Shown: piece after piece, positions 12,181 through 23,875 of the stretch
How the letters are laid out: every line of letters begins with the position of its first letter
Numbering within the stretch: position 1 is the stretch's first letter
DNA from: Symbiodinium natans
Taxonomy: Eukaryota; Sar; Dinophyceae; Suessiales; Symbiodiniaceae
Reading direction: 5' to 3'
DNA length: 64,000 nucleotides
NCBI GenBank assembly: GCA_905221605.1
Contig: CAJNDS010000233.1
Coordinates: 69,649 to 133,648, forward strand
Notes under the pieces: generated by a model
Databases searched by the model: none
What the model was told of the DNA's origin: nothing
Seen by the model: the letters and a program-made list of their open reading frames with translations, nothing else
Program-made: the position numbers and the translations under genes

Positions 12181-12936
12181 GGGTTGAGGGGTTGGGATTT
12201 AGAGGTACCCAATTCCCTATTCAACGCTCGCACCCGAAACCTTCGCCGTATGGAAAGGGTTCAGGGTTTAGCGCTAGCACACCCAACGCATCCCGCAACC
12301 TAAGCCCGAACTCCTAAACCCTTCATCGGCAACAAGTGTGAGCACGACAATGACTTTAACAGCAGCCCAACCCTTGCAACTCATAGAACACTCTGTTGCC
12401 CTGAGCCCTATAATACCTAAACCCTTAACCCGAGACGCTAAAATGGAGAGTGAAGATTTAGGGCTTAAAAAAGATAGGCTCGCCAGTAACCTAGGAAAAG
12501 GGCGAAATTGTTTTGGACTAACCTCTAAAAGGTTTAGGGATTAGGATTTGGACATTAAACCCTAACCCTAAACCCTAAGCCCTAAGCCCTAAGGCCCTGA
12601 ACCCCAAACCCTAAACCTTAACCGCTAGAACTGCAGCCCAGATTACCAAAGTCATCGGCGGCAGCCAATGCGAGGAGAGGGAGACAGCGCAACCAGAGCT
12701 CCATGGCTTTTTACCCCTTAAACAAGCACAGTGTGGAGGCCAGCTAGCACGTCGCTACCCTGACAGCGGTAGCCTTAACCCTAAACCCTAAACCCTAAAC
12801 CCTACTAAACCAAAAACCCTAAACCGAAGGCCGAACATAGCAGTTGGAATCTTCGAACCACAGTGTAGAGAGATGCTTCGTGCGACCTTGGTTAGTGCAG
12901 GAAGATGCCTCAAAGTGCCTGCGGCGGTTTGAAGGT

Positions 12937-13153
12937 AGGGTTTAGGGTTTAGGATTTGGGGTTTTGGGTGTAGGGTTTAGGGTTTAGGTTTAGGGTTTCG
13001 GGTTTCGGGTCGGGGTTCGGGGTTCGGGGTTCGGGGTTCGGGGTTCGGGGTTCGGGGTTCGGGGTTCGGGGTTTAGGGTTTAGGGTTTAGGGTTTAGGGT
13101 TTAGGGTTTAGGGTTTAGGGTTTAGGGTTTAGGGTTTAGGGTTTAGGGTTTAG
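12937..13153. repeat. TTTAGGG array containing a GGGGTTC variant block
   Basis: A run of about eight GGGGTTC 7-mers (about 13,012-13,070) is embedded between degenerate and then near-perfect TTTAGGG copies (13,072-13,153). Confidence 0.9.
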
Positions 13154-13278
13154 GGGCGCAAGTCCAGGGTCTTGGAGCTGCCCTGAACCTAAACCCCTAA
13201 CCCTGAACCCCAAAACCCGGAACCCCCCCCCCCCCCTAAACCCCATAAACCGTAGGCCCTACGTAGTCCCTAAACATT

Positions 13279-13371
13279 AAACCCTAAACCCTAAACCCTA
13301 AACCCTAAACCCTAAACCCTAAACCCTAAACCCTAAACCCTAAACCCTAAACCCTAAACCCTAAACCCTAC
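13279..13371. repeat. Interstitial CCCTAAA array
   Basis: About thirteen near-perfect CCCTAAA copies, opposite in orientation to the array ending at 13,153 only about 130 bp away. Confidence 0.9.
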
Positions 13372-13478
13372 AGGCCGAATCTCGCTAGACAGACAAGGCT
13401 TCAGCTCAAAAAACGAATACAGTAGGCCCACGTTTGCTGCATCTTCGGATCTCTCTCGGGCCCTAAACCCGAAATCTT

Positions 13479-13830
13479 AGGGTAGTTTCATGGTCCCTTA
13501 GTAAACCCTTTACCCTGAACCCCTATCGCCTGTTAGATGTCTAAGATACTTAGGCTTTTTTGGTATACCCTATAAGAGCTAGGCCCTTACAAGGGGACCC
13601 CTTATGCACCCCTTATATACCCTCTAAAACCCACAGGCCCATGCTTCAGAAAGGTAAGGGACAATATCAAGGGGCCCCCTTAGAAAAGGATTCAGACTCG
13701 TACCCCTTAAGCCCTAAAGGTTCCCCTCCATATACTCCGAATACGGCCCTGCTACTACCTAAAGGATCTTTAAAAAGGGTCCCCAAACCCATGGGTACAA
13801 CCTGAAGGGTCCAAGGCAACACGCCTAGAT
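13479..13830. mobile_element. Partial relative of the 146-bp inverted-repeat element
   Basis: The left end AGGGTAGTTTCATGGTCCC (13,479-13,497) matches 18 of 19 bases of the reverse complement of the right arm of the element at 2277-2422. Internal words such as GGTAAGGGACAATATCAAGG resemble that element's right-arm interior. The outer right arm is not found, so this looks like a diverged or broken copy. No coding signal. Confidence 0.4.
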
Positions 13831-13881
13831 TTACCCCCAAGCCCTTTAGCCTAAACTCCACGGGTCTAGGGGGGGTGGCCA

Positions 13882-14430
13882 CCCTAAACCCTAAACCCTA
13901 AACCCTAAACCCTAAACCCTAAACCCTAACCCCTAAACCCTAAACCCAATTTTCCCCGACCCCAAACTCCTCTACAGGCCTCCGGCAGGGTCCCGAGCGC
14001 GGATGGGCCGCGGAGGGTCACGAAGCGGCCTGGCTCAGGTGGGCGGGGTTTAGGGTTTAGGGTTTAGGGTTTAGGGTTTTGGGTTTAGGGTTCAGGGTTT
14101 AGGGTAGTTCATGGTTGGGATAGTATGTAAAATCCACATTTCTACTCCTTATTGAGTCTAAGTACCCTTGAAAATGGAAAATGCTACCCCACTATGACAA
14201 AGTTTGGGGTTTAGGGTTTGGGGTCTTGTCTGCTTAGGGTTTGGGGTTTAGGTTTAGGGTCTAGGGCTTTGTGTTTAGGGCCTAAGGTGCTCACACCGCA
14301 GGCGAAGGACCAGTTCACCTGATTTATGGTCCCCTTTGGGTTTATTTAGGGTTTAGGGTTTAGGGTTTAGGGTTTGGGGTTTGGGGTTTGGGGTTTAGGG
14401 TTTGGGGTTTGGGGTTTTGGGTTTAGGTTT
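13882..14430. repeat. Alternating CCCTAAA and TTTAGGG blocks
   Basis: C-strand array at about 13,882-13,948; G-strand arrays at about 14,046-14,105 and 14,343-14,430 (with TTTGGGG variants). Short unique spacers separate them. Confidence 0.85.
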
Positions 14431-15294
14431 TTTGCGGGGGTTTTGAGTCCAGGGAAGAATTCCAAGAAGTGGCCCAAGGTGGGGAGCTTCCTGAAGTTAG
14501 ATTTCCACAATTTGTAATATAGGGGCCTTCGCAGTTAGAATAGGGTTTGGGGGGGCCATTTTAGTACAGTTATAAAGGGACCCTAAGGGAACTAAATTAG
14601 CAATTATTCTGACCCCTATATTCCCCACATTCGGTGTCCCCTTGAAGGACTCCTAGCGTTCCAAAGCCCTAATCCAGAGAAGGTTTCGGGTTCAAGCGTG
14701 ATTCCTAGCCCAAAAACCCTATACCGCTAAGCCCTATAAGCCCTTCAAAACTCAAAAACCCGAAGCCCTAAGCCCGAAGCCCTAAGCCGTAAGCCCCAAG
14801 CCCAAAGCCCTCAGCCCTCAACCCTAAGCCCTAGGCCCTTGAAAGGCTTGTGGTTGGGAATCATATTTGAGCCTTCCATCCCGTGAGGGCAGCGCGCGGC
14901 CTTGTCGGGTTCCGGGGTTCTAAGGGTTTTAGGGCTTGAAAACCCTAAACCCTAAACCCTAAAGCCTAAACCCTAAACCCTAAATAGGGTGTTCGGGTGT
15001 AGGGTTTTTGGGGTTTAGGGCTAAGGGTTTAGGTGTTTCGAGGCTTTTTGGGCTTGAAGGGCTAGGGGCCAAGGATTCCGAAGTTTTGGGGGGGAGGTTA
15101 GGGTGTTTCTGGTTCAGGTAACCTCCACCAAAGCTCTATTCATAGGTTTGAGGGTTTTCCTGAGACTCTAGACCCTTGACCCTAGACCCTAAACCCATGA
15201 AGCTTGAGAAGGCCACCGAAGCCGGCAGCTGTGCTTCAGAAGATGCTTTGGGGTTTACCTTCCCATGCCTTATAGCACCACCCCTAACCACATA
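14431..15294. other. Spacer with degenerate telomere words, no gene seen
   Basis: Contains GGGACCCTAAGGGAACT (14,577-14,593, second copy of the 11,338 word), degenerate CCCTAAG/CCCGAAG words at 14,750-14,840 and a short CCCTAAA block near 14,940-14,985. No coding signal. Confidence 0.5.
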
Positions 15295-15412
15295 AGGTTT
15301 AGGGTTTGGGGTTTGGGGTTTGGGGTTTGGGGTTTGAGGTTTAGGGTTTAGGGTTTAGGGTTTAGGGTTTAGGGTTTAGGGTTTAGGGTTTAGGGTTTAG
15401 GGTTTAGGGTAG
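15295..15412. repeat. Interstitial TTTAGGG array
   Basis: TTTGGGG copies followed by about ten clean TTTAGGG copies. Confidence 0.9.
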
Positions 15413-16097
15413 ACCCCTGAACCCGAAAGCGCTCAAAGCGACTTCGGCGCCTCTTTGCCGGAACAGCCACCTAAACATGCCCCCCTACACCTAACCCCCA
15501 CCTAAACCCCTGACCCCCCCCCCCCCCCCCAACATCCCCCAAACCCCCCTGAACTCCCCCTACCTTGCACCCCCCTTGCACTTGTTGGCTCGGAAGTTAG
15601 AGCATCCCAGGAAGAACTTGCCCTGATTGCAAGCATCTGGCTTCCAACCATTGAAGCGGGGCGCTGCTCTCCAAAACCCTAAACCTCAAACCCTAAACCC
15701 GAAACCCCAAACCCCAAACCCGAAACCCTAAACCCTAAATCCGAAACCCCAAACCCCAAACCCGAAACCCTAAACCCTAAATCCGAAACCCTAAACTCCA
15801 GCAGGGGCCTTGCACTAAAGCACCCTTTGGGGGCGGCCCGTGGCTTCGGGCTTTCTTTAAATTGAAACTAACCCCTCATCAAAAGTGAGTCATTGTTGTT
15901 GCAGTTTGCTTGGAGGCTCATGGATACGTATACGTAGGGCTATAAGTAAGTGGGGGGGAACTATGGTTGTAACCCTTTTCTTGGCACTTAAAGCTCTACT
16001 CATTAGTAATTAAGTACCCATGAAGCTCTAAGAAGGGTTCAATGGCGACCCTAAACCCTAAACCCTAAACCCTAAACCCGAAAAGGGGACTGCGGCG
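15413..16097. repeat. Last subtelomeric segment: poly-C and CCCTAAA/CCCGAAA blocks
   Basis: A C-rich stretch at 15,480-15,565 is followed by a mixed CCCTAAA/CCCGAAA/CCCCAAA block (about 15,673-15,795) and a final short CCCTAAA block at about 16,048-16,080, directly next to the composite satellite. Confidence 0.75.
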
Positions 16098-16196
16098 TCC
16101 GACATGCAAGGTTGGGTTTTCGAGATGCAAAGCGCGCGCCCGAGATGCATGGCACCAAGCCGTTTGCATCTCGAAAACCCAACCTTGCATGTCGGA
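16098..16196. repeat. Perfect 34-bp palindrome at the edge of the composite satellite
   Basis: Bases 16,098-16,131 are the exact reverse complement of 16,163-16,196, with a 31-bp loop. The right arm is the satellite core (TTTGCATCTCGAAAACCCAA followed by CCTTGCATGTCGGA). The left arm is therefore the only inverted copy of the core that I find in the array. The segment could fold as a hairpin, or it could mark an inversion or insertion breakpoint. Confidence 0.9.
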
Positions 16197-19100
16197 CCAA
16201 GATTCTATTATCCAGAGAAAATTCCTCCCTGTCTCTTTACTTTTAATAGGAGTTCCTCCACGGGCTCAGCAGTTTGCATCTCGAAAACCCACCTGTGCCG
16301 GTCCGACCCAGATTTTACTATTTTACTATTTTACTAATTTTACGGGAAATCGGGAGTTTGCATCTCGAAAACCCAACCTGGCATGTCGGACCAGGATTCT
16401 ATTATCCAGAGAAAATTCCTCCCTGTCTCTTTACTTTTAATAGGATTTCCTCCACGGGCTCAGCAGTTTGCATCTCGAAAACCCACCTGTGCCGGTCCGA
16501 CCCAGATTTTACTATTTTACTATTTTACTATTTTACTATTTTATTTTACTATTTTACTAATTTTACGGGAAATCGGGAGTTTGCATCTCGAAAACCCAAC
16601 CTTGCATGTCGGACCAGGATTCTATTATCCAGAGAAAATTCCTCCCTGTGTCTTTACTTTTAATTGGATTTCCTCCACGGGCTCAGCAGTTTGCATCTCG
16701 AAAACCCACCTGTGCCGGTCCGACCCAGATTTTACTATTTTACTATTTTACTGTTTTACTATTTTACTATTTTACTATTTTACTATTTTACTATTTTACT
16801 GTTTTACTATTTTACTATTTTACTATTTTACTATTTTACTAATTTTACGGGAAATCGGGAGTTTGCATCTCGAAAACCCAACCTTGCATGTCGGACCAGG
16901 ATTCTATTATCCAGAGAAAATTCCTCCCTGTCTCTTTACTTTTAATCGGATTTCCTCCACGGGCTCAGCAGTTTGCATCTCGAAAACCCACCTGTGCCGG
17001 TCCGACCCAGATTTTACTATTTTACTATTTTACTAATTTTACGGGAAATCGGGAGTTTGCATCTCGAAAACCCAACCTTGCATGTCGGACCAGGATTCTA
17101 TTATCCAGAAAACATTCCTCCCTGTCTCTTTACTTTTAATAGGATTTCCTCCACGGGCTCAGCAGTTTGCATCTCGAAAACCCACCTGTGCTGGTCCGAC
17201 CCAGATTTTACTATTTTACTATTTTACTATTTTACTATTTTACTATTTTACTATTTTACTATTTTACTATTTTACTATTTTACTATTTTACTAATTTTAC
17301 GGGAAATCGGGAGTTTGCATCTCGAAAACCCAACCTTGCATGTCGGACCAGGATTCTATTATCCAGAGAAAATTCCTCCCTCTCTCTTTGCTTTTAATAG
17401 GGTTTCCTCCACGGGCCCAGCAGTTTGCATCTCGAAAACCCACCTGTGCCGGTCCGACCCAGATTTTACTATTTTACTATTTTACTAATTTTACGGGACA
17501 TCGGGAGTTTGCATCTCGAAAACCCAACCTTGCATGTCGGACCAGGATTCTATTATCCAGAGAAAACTCCTCCCTGTCTCTTTACTTTTAATAGGATTTC
17601 CTCCACGGGCTCAGCAGTAAGCATCTCGAAAACCCACCTGTGCCGGTCCGACCCAGATTACTATTTTACTATTTTACTATTTTACTATTTTACTATTTTA
17701 CTATTTTACTATTTTACTATTTTACTATTTTACTATTTTACTATTTTACTATTTTACTATTTTACTATTTTACTATTTTACTATTTTACTATTTTACTAT
17801 TTTACTATTTTACTATTTTACTATTTTACTATTTTACTATTTTACTATTTTACTATTTTACTATTTTACTATTTTACTATTTTACTATTTTACTATTTAC
17901 TATTTTACTATTTTACTATTTTTACGAGAAATCGGGAGTTTGCATCTCGAAAACCCACCTGTGCCGGTTGGACCCAGAAATTACCGATTTCCTGATTTCG
18001 CGCGAAATCCAGAGAAAATTCCTCCCTCTCTCTTTACTTTTAATAGGATTTCCTCCACGGGCTCAGCAGTTTGCATCTCGAAAACCCACCTGTGCCGGTC
18101 CGACCCAGGTTTTACTATTTTACTATTTTACTATTTTACTATTTTACTATTTTACTATTTTACTATTTTACTATTTTACTATTTTACTATTTTACTATTT
18201 TGCTATTTTACTAATTTTACGGGAAATCGGGAGTTTGCATCTCGAAAACCCACCTGTGCCGGTTGGACCCAGAAATTACCGCTTTACTGATTTCGCGCGA
18301 AATCCAGAGAAAATTCCCCCTGTCTATTTACTGTTAATAGGATTTCCTCCACAGGCTCAGCAGCCTGCATCTCGAAAACCCACCTGTGCCGGTCCGACCC
18401 AGATTTTACTATTTCACTATTTTACTATTTTACTATTTTACTATTTTACTATTTTACTATTTTACTATTTTACTATTTTACTATTTTACTATTTTACTAT
18501 TTTACTATTTTACTATTTTACTATTTTACTATTTTACTATTTTTACGAGAAATCGGGAGTTTGCATCTCGAAAACCCACCTGTGCCGGTTGGACCCAGAA
18601 ATTACCGATTTCCTGATTTCGCGCGAAATCCAGAGAAAATTCCTCCCTCTCTCTTTACTTTTAATAGGATTTCCTCCACGGGCTCAGCAGTTTGCATCTC
18701 GAAAACCCACCTGTGCCGGTCCGACCCAGATTTTACTATTTTACTATTTTACTATTTTACTATTTTACTATTTTACTATTTTACTATTTTACTATTTTAC
18801 TATTTTACTATTTTACTATTTTACTATTTTACTATTTTACTATTTTACTATTTTACTATTTTACTATTTTACTATACTATTTTCTATTTGACTATTTTAC
18901 TATTTTACTAATTTTACGGGAAATCGGGAGTTTGCATCTCGAAAACCCACCTGTGCTGGTTGGACCCAGAAATTACCGCTTTCCTGATTTCGCGCGAAAT
19001 CCAGAGAATATTCATCCCTCTCTCTTTACTTTTAATAGGATTTCCTCCACGGCCTCAGCAGTTTGCATCTCGAAAACCCACCTGTGCCGGTCCGACCCAG

Positions 19101-21064
19101 ATTTGACTATTTTACTATTTTACTATTTCACTATTTTACTTTTTTTCCTATTTTACTAATTTTACTAATTTTACTAATTTTACGGGAAATCGGGAGTTTG
19201 CATCTCGAAAACCCAACCTTGCATGTCGGACCAAGATCCTATTATCCAGAGAAAATTCCTCCCTGTCTCTTTAGTTTTACTAGGATTTCCTCCACGGGCT
19301 CAGCAGTTTGCATCTCGAAAACCCACCTGTGCCGGTCCGACCCAGATTTTACTATTTTGCTATTTTACTATTTTACTATTTTAATATTTTACTATTTTAC
19401 TATTTTAAAATTTACTCTTTAACTATTTTACTATTTTACTATGTTACTCATTTTACGGGACATCGGGAGCTTGCATCTCGAAAACCCAACCTTGCATGTC
19501 GGACCAGGATTCTATTATCCAGAGAAAATTCCTCCCTCTCTCTTTACTTTTAATAGGATTTCCTCCATGGGCTCAGCAGTTTGCATCTCGAAAACCCACC
19601 TGTGCCGGTCCGACCCAGATTTTACTATTTTACTATTTTACTATTTTACTATTTTACTATTTTACTATTTTACTATTTTACTATTTTACTATTTTACTAT
19701 TTACTATTTTACTAAATTTAACGCTAAATCGGGAGTTTGCATCTCGAAAACCCACCTGTGCCGGTTGGACCCAGATTTTACCACTTTACTGATTAGAAAA
19801 AACTCTTCCTTCTCTCTTTACTTTTAATAGGATTTCTTCCACGGCCTCAGCAGTTTGCATCTCGAAAACCCACCTGTGCCGGTTCGACCCAGATTTTACT
19901 ATTTTACTATTTTACTATTTTACTAATTTACTAATTTTACGCGAAATCGGGAGTTTGCATCTCGAAAACCCACCTGTGCCGGTTGGACCCAGATTTTACC
20001 ACTTTACTGATTTCGCGCGAAATCCAGAAAAAAAAATCCTCCTTCTCTCTTTACTTTTGATAGGATTTCCTCCACGGCCTCAGCAGTTTGCATCTCGAAA
20101 ACACACCTGCGCCGGTTCGACCCAGATTTTACTATTTTACTATTTTACTATTTACTATTTTACTATTTAACTAATTTTACGCGAAATCGGGAGTTTGCAT
20201 CTCGAAAACCCACCTGTGCCGGTTGGACCCAGAATTTACCACTTTACTGATTTCGCGCGAAATCCAGAAAAAAACTCCTCCTCCTCTCTTTACTTTTAAT
20301 CGGATTTCCTCCTTGGCCTCAGCAGTTTGCATCTCGAAAACCCACCTGTGCCGGTTCGACCCAGATTTTACTATTTTACTATTTTACTTTTTTTTCTATT
20401 TTGCTATTTTACTAATGCGAAATCGGGAGTTTGCATCTCGAAAACCCACCTGTGCCGGTTGGACCCAGAATTTACCACTTTACTGATTGCACGCAAAATC
20501 CAGAAAAAAAAACTCCTCCTTCTCTCTTTACTTTTAATAGGATTTCCTCCACGGCCTCAGCAGTTTGCATCTCGAAAACACACCTGCGCCGGTTCGACCC
20601 AGATTTTACTATTTTATAATTTTTCTCATTTACTAATTTTACGCGAAATCGGGAGTTTGCATCTCGAAAACCCACCTGTGCCGGTTGGACCCAGAATTGC
20701 CACTTTACTGATTTCGCGCGAAATCCAGAAACAATTCCTCCTTCTCTCTTTACTTTTAATAGGATTTGCTCCACGGCCTCAGCAGTTTGCATCTCGAAAA
20801 CCCACCTGTGCCGGTTCGACCCAGATTTTACTATTTCACTATTTTACGATTTTACTATTTTACTATTTTACTATTTTATTATTTTACTAATTTACTAATT
20901 TTACGCGAAATCGGGAGTTTGCATCTCGAAAACCCACCTGTGCCGGTTGGACCCAGAATTTACCACTTGCATCTCGAAAACCTCCTCTGGCATGTCGGAT
21001 TCCAGGAAAGTTTGCATCTCGAAAACCTACCTTGGCATGTCGGACCCCCAATTTGCATGTCGGA
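16163..21064. repeat. Composite satellite: 34-bp core modules separated by TTTACTAT microsatellites
   Basis: The core begins TTTGCATCTCGAAAACC and continues either A-CCTTGCATGTCGGACC or CACCTGTGCCGGTCCGACCC or CACCTGTGCCGGTTGGACCC. It recurs several dozen times. Between cores lie a conserved segment (AATTCCTCC, TCTCTTTACTTTTAAT, GGATTTCCTCCACGG, CTCAGCAG) and TTTACTAT arrays of very different lengths. One subtype carries ATTCTATTATCCAGAG; another carries TGATTTCGCGCGAAATCC, itself palindromic. Truncated cores end the array near 20,960-21,064. Long open frames here (up to 488 codons) arise because an 8-bp unit translates as a stop-free repeat. They are not genes. Confidence 0.92.
17657..17918. 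repeat. Largest TTTACTAT microsatellite tract
   Basis: About 32 near-perfect copies of the octamer TTTACTAT, the longest uninterrupted tract in the composite satellite. Confidence 0.95.
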
Positions 21065-21238
21065 CAGAGGGATCCCCTTCAGCGGTGGGCTCGCGGGAAA
21101 GGGAGGCTCGAGAGAGCGGTGCACAACATCACATGAACTTCGAACCGAAAAGTTCAATGCACCCCACAAGCCGGTCATGAATGTCGCTCAACACCCCAAA
21201 ACACACCGAGCCTCAATCTCCTGAACCCTAAACTGCAC
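21065..21238. other. Spacer beyond the composite satellite, nothing seen
   Basis: Short unique segment with a remnant CCCTAAA word near 21,222. No feature supported. Confidence 0.5.
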
Positions 21239-21371
21239 CTAGCCATCATGGGCGCCTGGCAGATCCTTGTGCGCTCGCTGCACAAGCTCCCGCGCTCGCT
21301 CGTAGAGGGGCTCCGCCTGCCTCTCTCTCTCCACCTCTCTCCTCTTCCAGACGGCGCAACACGTCTTTCGT
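21239..21371 (-). CDS. Possible terminal exon, charged helix (unidentified)
   Basis: On the minus strand ATTTGCAG at 21,372-21,379 looks like a splice acceptor. The open phase behind it (first base completing a codon) encodes a strongly charged helical stretch (KRREVERERQAEPLYERARE and on) and ends in TAG at 21,239-21,241. A second open frame overlaps it, the upstream exon is not resolved, and chance cannot be excluded. No function assigned. Confidence 0.2.
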
Positions 21372-23660
21372 CTGCAAATGTCTTGTCCTTGAACAGCAAC
21401 TCATAGTAACTCCATGTTACTTCTACGAAGCCAAAGCGTACCGCGATGCGAGCCCTTGGCGAAGCCCAACCACGTAGACGTGCCTCCAGCCAGCCAGAGG
21501 ACCTGTGGGTCGCGTTCTTGTAGATCACCTTAAAAAAGGAAGCAGCACGTGCACATGGAAGGGGCCCTGCTCAGGTCCTTCAGCTTCTTTGGGCGCCCAC
21601 GGTGCCAAGGTTGCTTGTGATCAAAGGATCGTAGCTTGGAGCGACCTGGATCAGGTGACGTCCTCCCATTCTGAAGTAACCTTCCCATGCACCCTGGAAG
21701 AAGTGAGTGCACCTTTTGCGCTTCTCGTAGGACGGCGGCCGCCTGGCTTTCTGGCGACAACTATCCCTGACATCGAAGCTCTTTTAACACAAAGTCGGCT
21801 GTGTTTCAAAAATGTTCAAGTATTGAAATTGAAGGATATTGAAGGCCTCTTCCCAGCGATTCTGCAGATCCAGCTGGATGCCAAGACGATTCAGGCGACT
21901 GGCCTCTACATACCTCCGTGCATGCGGGCAGTAACCTTGAAGCTACCACTGGTTACGACCCCATGGAAGTCTGACATCTTCTTCCACTCGAAGTATCATA
22001 CAAAGGCACGACAGCCATGGCCGTCATTAACAATCTAAAGTACAAGAGACTTCCAAAACTTCCGGCACAGGACCCAAGGACCCCCCACATCTCAGGAGCA
22101 ACAGGGACGGCCTTGTTGCCAGGGCCTGGTTGGCCAGGGCCACCTGCACCCACCCTTCATTGCCCTTCCACTTTGCAGGAAAGCTTCACTCTTCCAGGGA
22201 ACCCTCTATCAAGCATCCTACTAGACGCTTCAGGGAAGCGGAACAGCATAGGTGGCAGCCGAAGCCAACCTCCAAGTCGCTGCCCCCGGTGGCTTGCGGC
22301 TTGGCCCTGCAACAAGGCGTGACAGTCTTTTTGAGTTGGAAGTATGGATCACTGTGGTGGAGGACCGACTCTCCCAGCACATGAGGCCTTCCCTTGCCAC
22401 CGTTGTTGGCGCCGCCTGTCATGCCTGACACAAGCACACAAGCCACGCACCTAATGGGCGCTACTAATGGGCGCTCAAGCTGCTCATGCTTTGAAGCGAA
22501 ATCTCAAAAGGTAAGTAGTACATTCCAAAACGGAGGTCAACAGTTCCGAGATGTAGCTAATAATAGTTGAAAGCTGAACCGTTAGAACCCAAGCGCCTCA
22601 ACTACCTATCACTCATAATTACCGCTAATGCGTCTGGAGGCTGCACGCCTAAGCTACCGCCAGCGAGCAAGACCGTTTGGTTGAATGCACGGAGAGCTGC
22701 TTGTAGCAGCTTGTCCTGGACGCGCCAATAGGACCAGTCACGAAATGTATTCGTGAAGCAGATCGGCCTTCGAGAAAGGTTGACGGGACTTCGCCAGGTA
22801 CCTTTCTTGGCTGCGCAAATCATGCATTCTGAACCGCCGTGTTGAAAATCTGCTGAGGCTTAGGGCAGCACATCAACGCCACACCGACCTGCAGGGTCTT
22901 CTCAAAGCACGCCGTGACTGTGAAAGGCGCTGTGCTTCGGGTCACTGGAACCAAGCGGCCGACTGTGTTCTGCAGCGCCGCGCTGCTGTGGCGCCTCAGC
23001 GCCTCAAGCCCCCGAAGAGACCCACAGGGCGCAGTATGTGCAATGCAACACCACTGAAAGCGATGCAAAGCCACGAAACATGCAATGGCTGGCCTTCTGC
23101 AGCTTCTGCAAGGCCCTCTCAGCATCGCCTGCTTGCAATGCGCGCACGGCGGCCTGGCTCAATCACGAAAGGCTTACACCTCTCGGCCGGCTTCCCTGTG
23201 CCCATCAAAAACCTCCCCCACAGAGGATCTAACAAGCATCTGAGATCTGTGAGCATCTGAGAGCTTTGCTTCGTTTTGTTTGTGCCCCTTCGCGTCCTGC
23301 AAACGGCGCCGGATATTGGAGCGTGCCCGGTTGAATGGCAGGACCCACGTGGACAAACAGACACATTCCGAAAGGGGATAGGATCCCAACAAACGACCTG
23401 ATGATTCCTTGAAACCTGCCCTGTGCACTAGGCAAGTCCTGGTCAAGAATGAGGGAGAACTCCAGGCCGCTGCATCCCTTGGAAGCGAGCAAGACTACAA
23501 AGCTCCGAAAGCACCGATCAAATTTTGCCACGCCGAGGCACGGAGAGCAGCGCCCACAACAGGAGGCCACATCGCCACCAAGCATGCATCTCACACTCCT
23601 CATGACGCAATGTGCACAAGCGGGGTCACAAGACAACAAAGGGGCTGAAAGAAAATGTAC
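21372..23660. other. Low-repeat intergenic region, no confident gene
   Basis: Mixed-composition sequence. The longest open frame is 178 codons on the plus strand (21,505-22,038); it has no recognisable domain, no clear splice structure and overlapping open frames on the minus strand. I do not call it a gene. Confidence 0.5.
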
Positions 23661-23713
23661 ATATATATATATATACATACATACATACATACATACATAC
23701 ATACATACATACA

Positions 23714-23744
<31 letters not shown>

Positions 23745-23745
23745 G
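23661..23745. repeat. ATAC tetranucleotide microsatellite
   Basis: A TA run followed by about 18 copies of ATAC, then an AT-rich stretch to about 23,875. The open frame that reads tyrosine/isoleucine/histidine repeats here is a microsatellite translation. Confidence 0.95.
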
Positions 23746-23875
23746 TATATTATTAGCTTAGCATATAATATCACATTGTATCAGATTATATCATATTATA
23801 TCATATTATATTTCGTTATGTTGTATTGAATAGATCATTATATTCTGTATACATATATATGTATGTATACATTGT

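Noticed and set aside
17425-18891. 488-codon open frame, the longest in the window, with repeated hydrophobic YYFTILLF-type peptide resembling a membrane protein
   Set aside because: It is the translation of TTTACTAT octamers and satellite cores; an 8-bp unit gives a stop-free 8-residue repeat in all three frames of the strand. No start context or non-repeat domain.
21505-22038. 178-codon plus-strand frame with fairly non-repetitive sequence
   Set aside because: No domain recognised, competing frames on the other strand and no splice support; kept only as a note.
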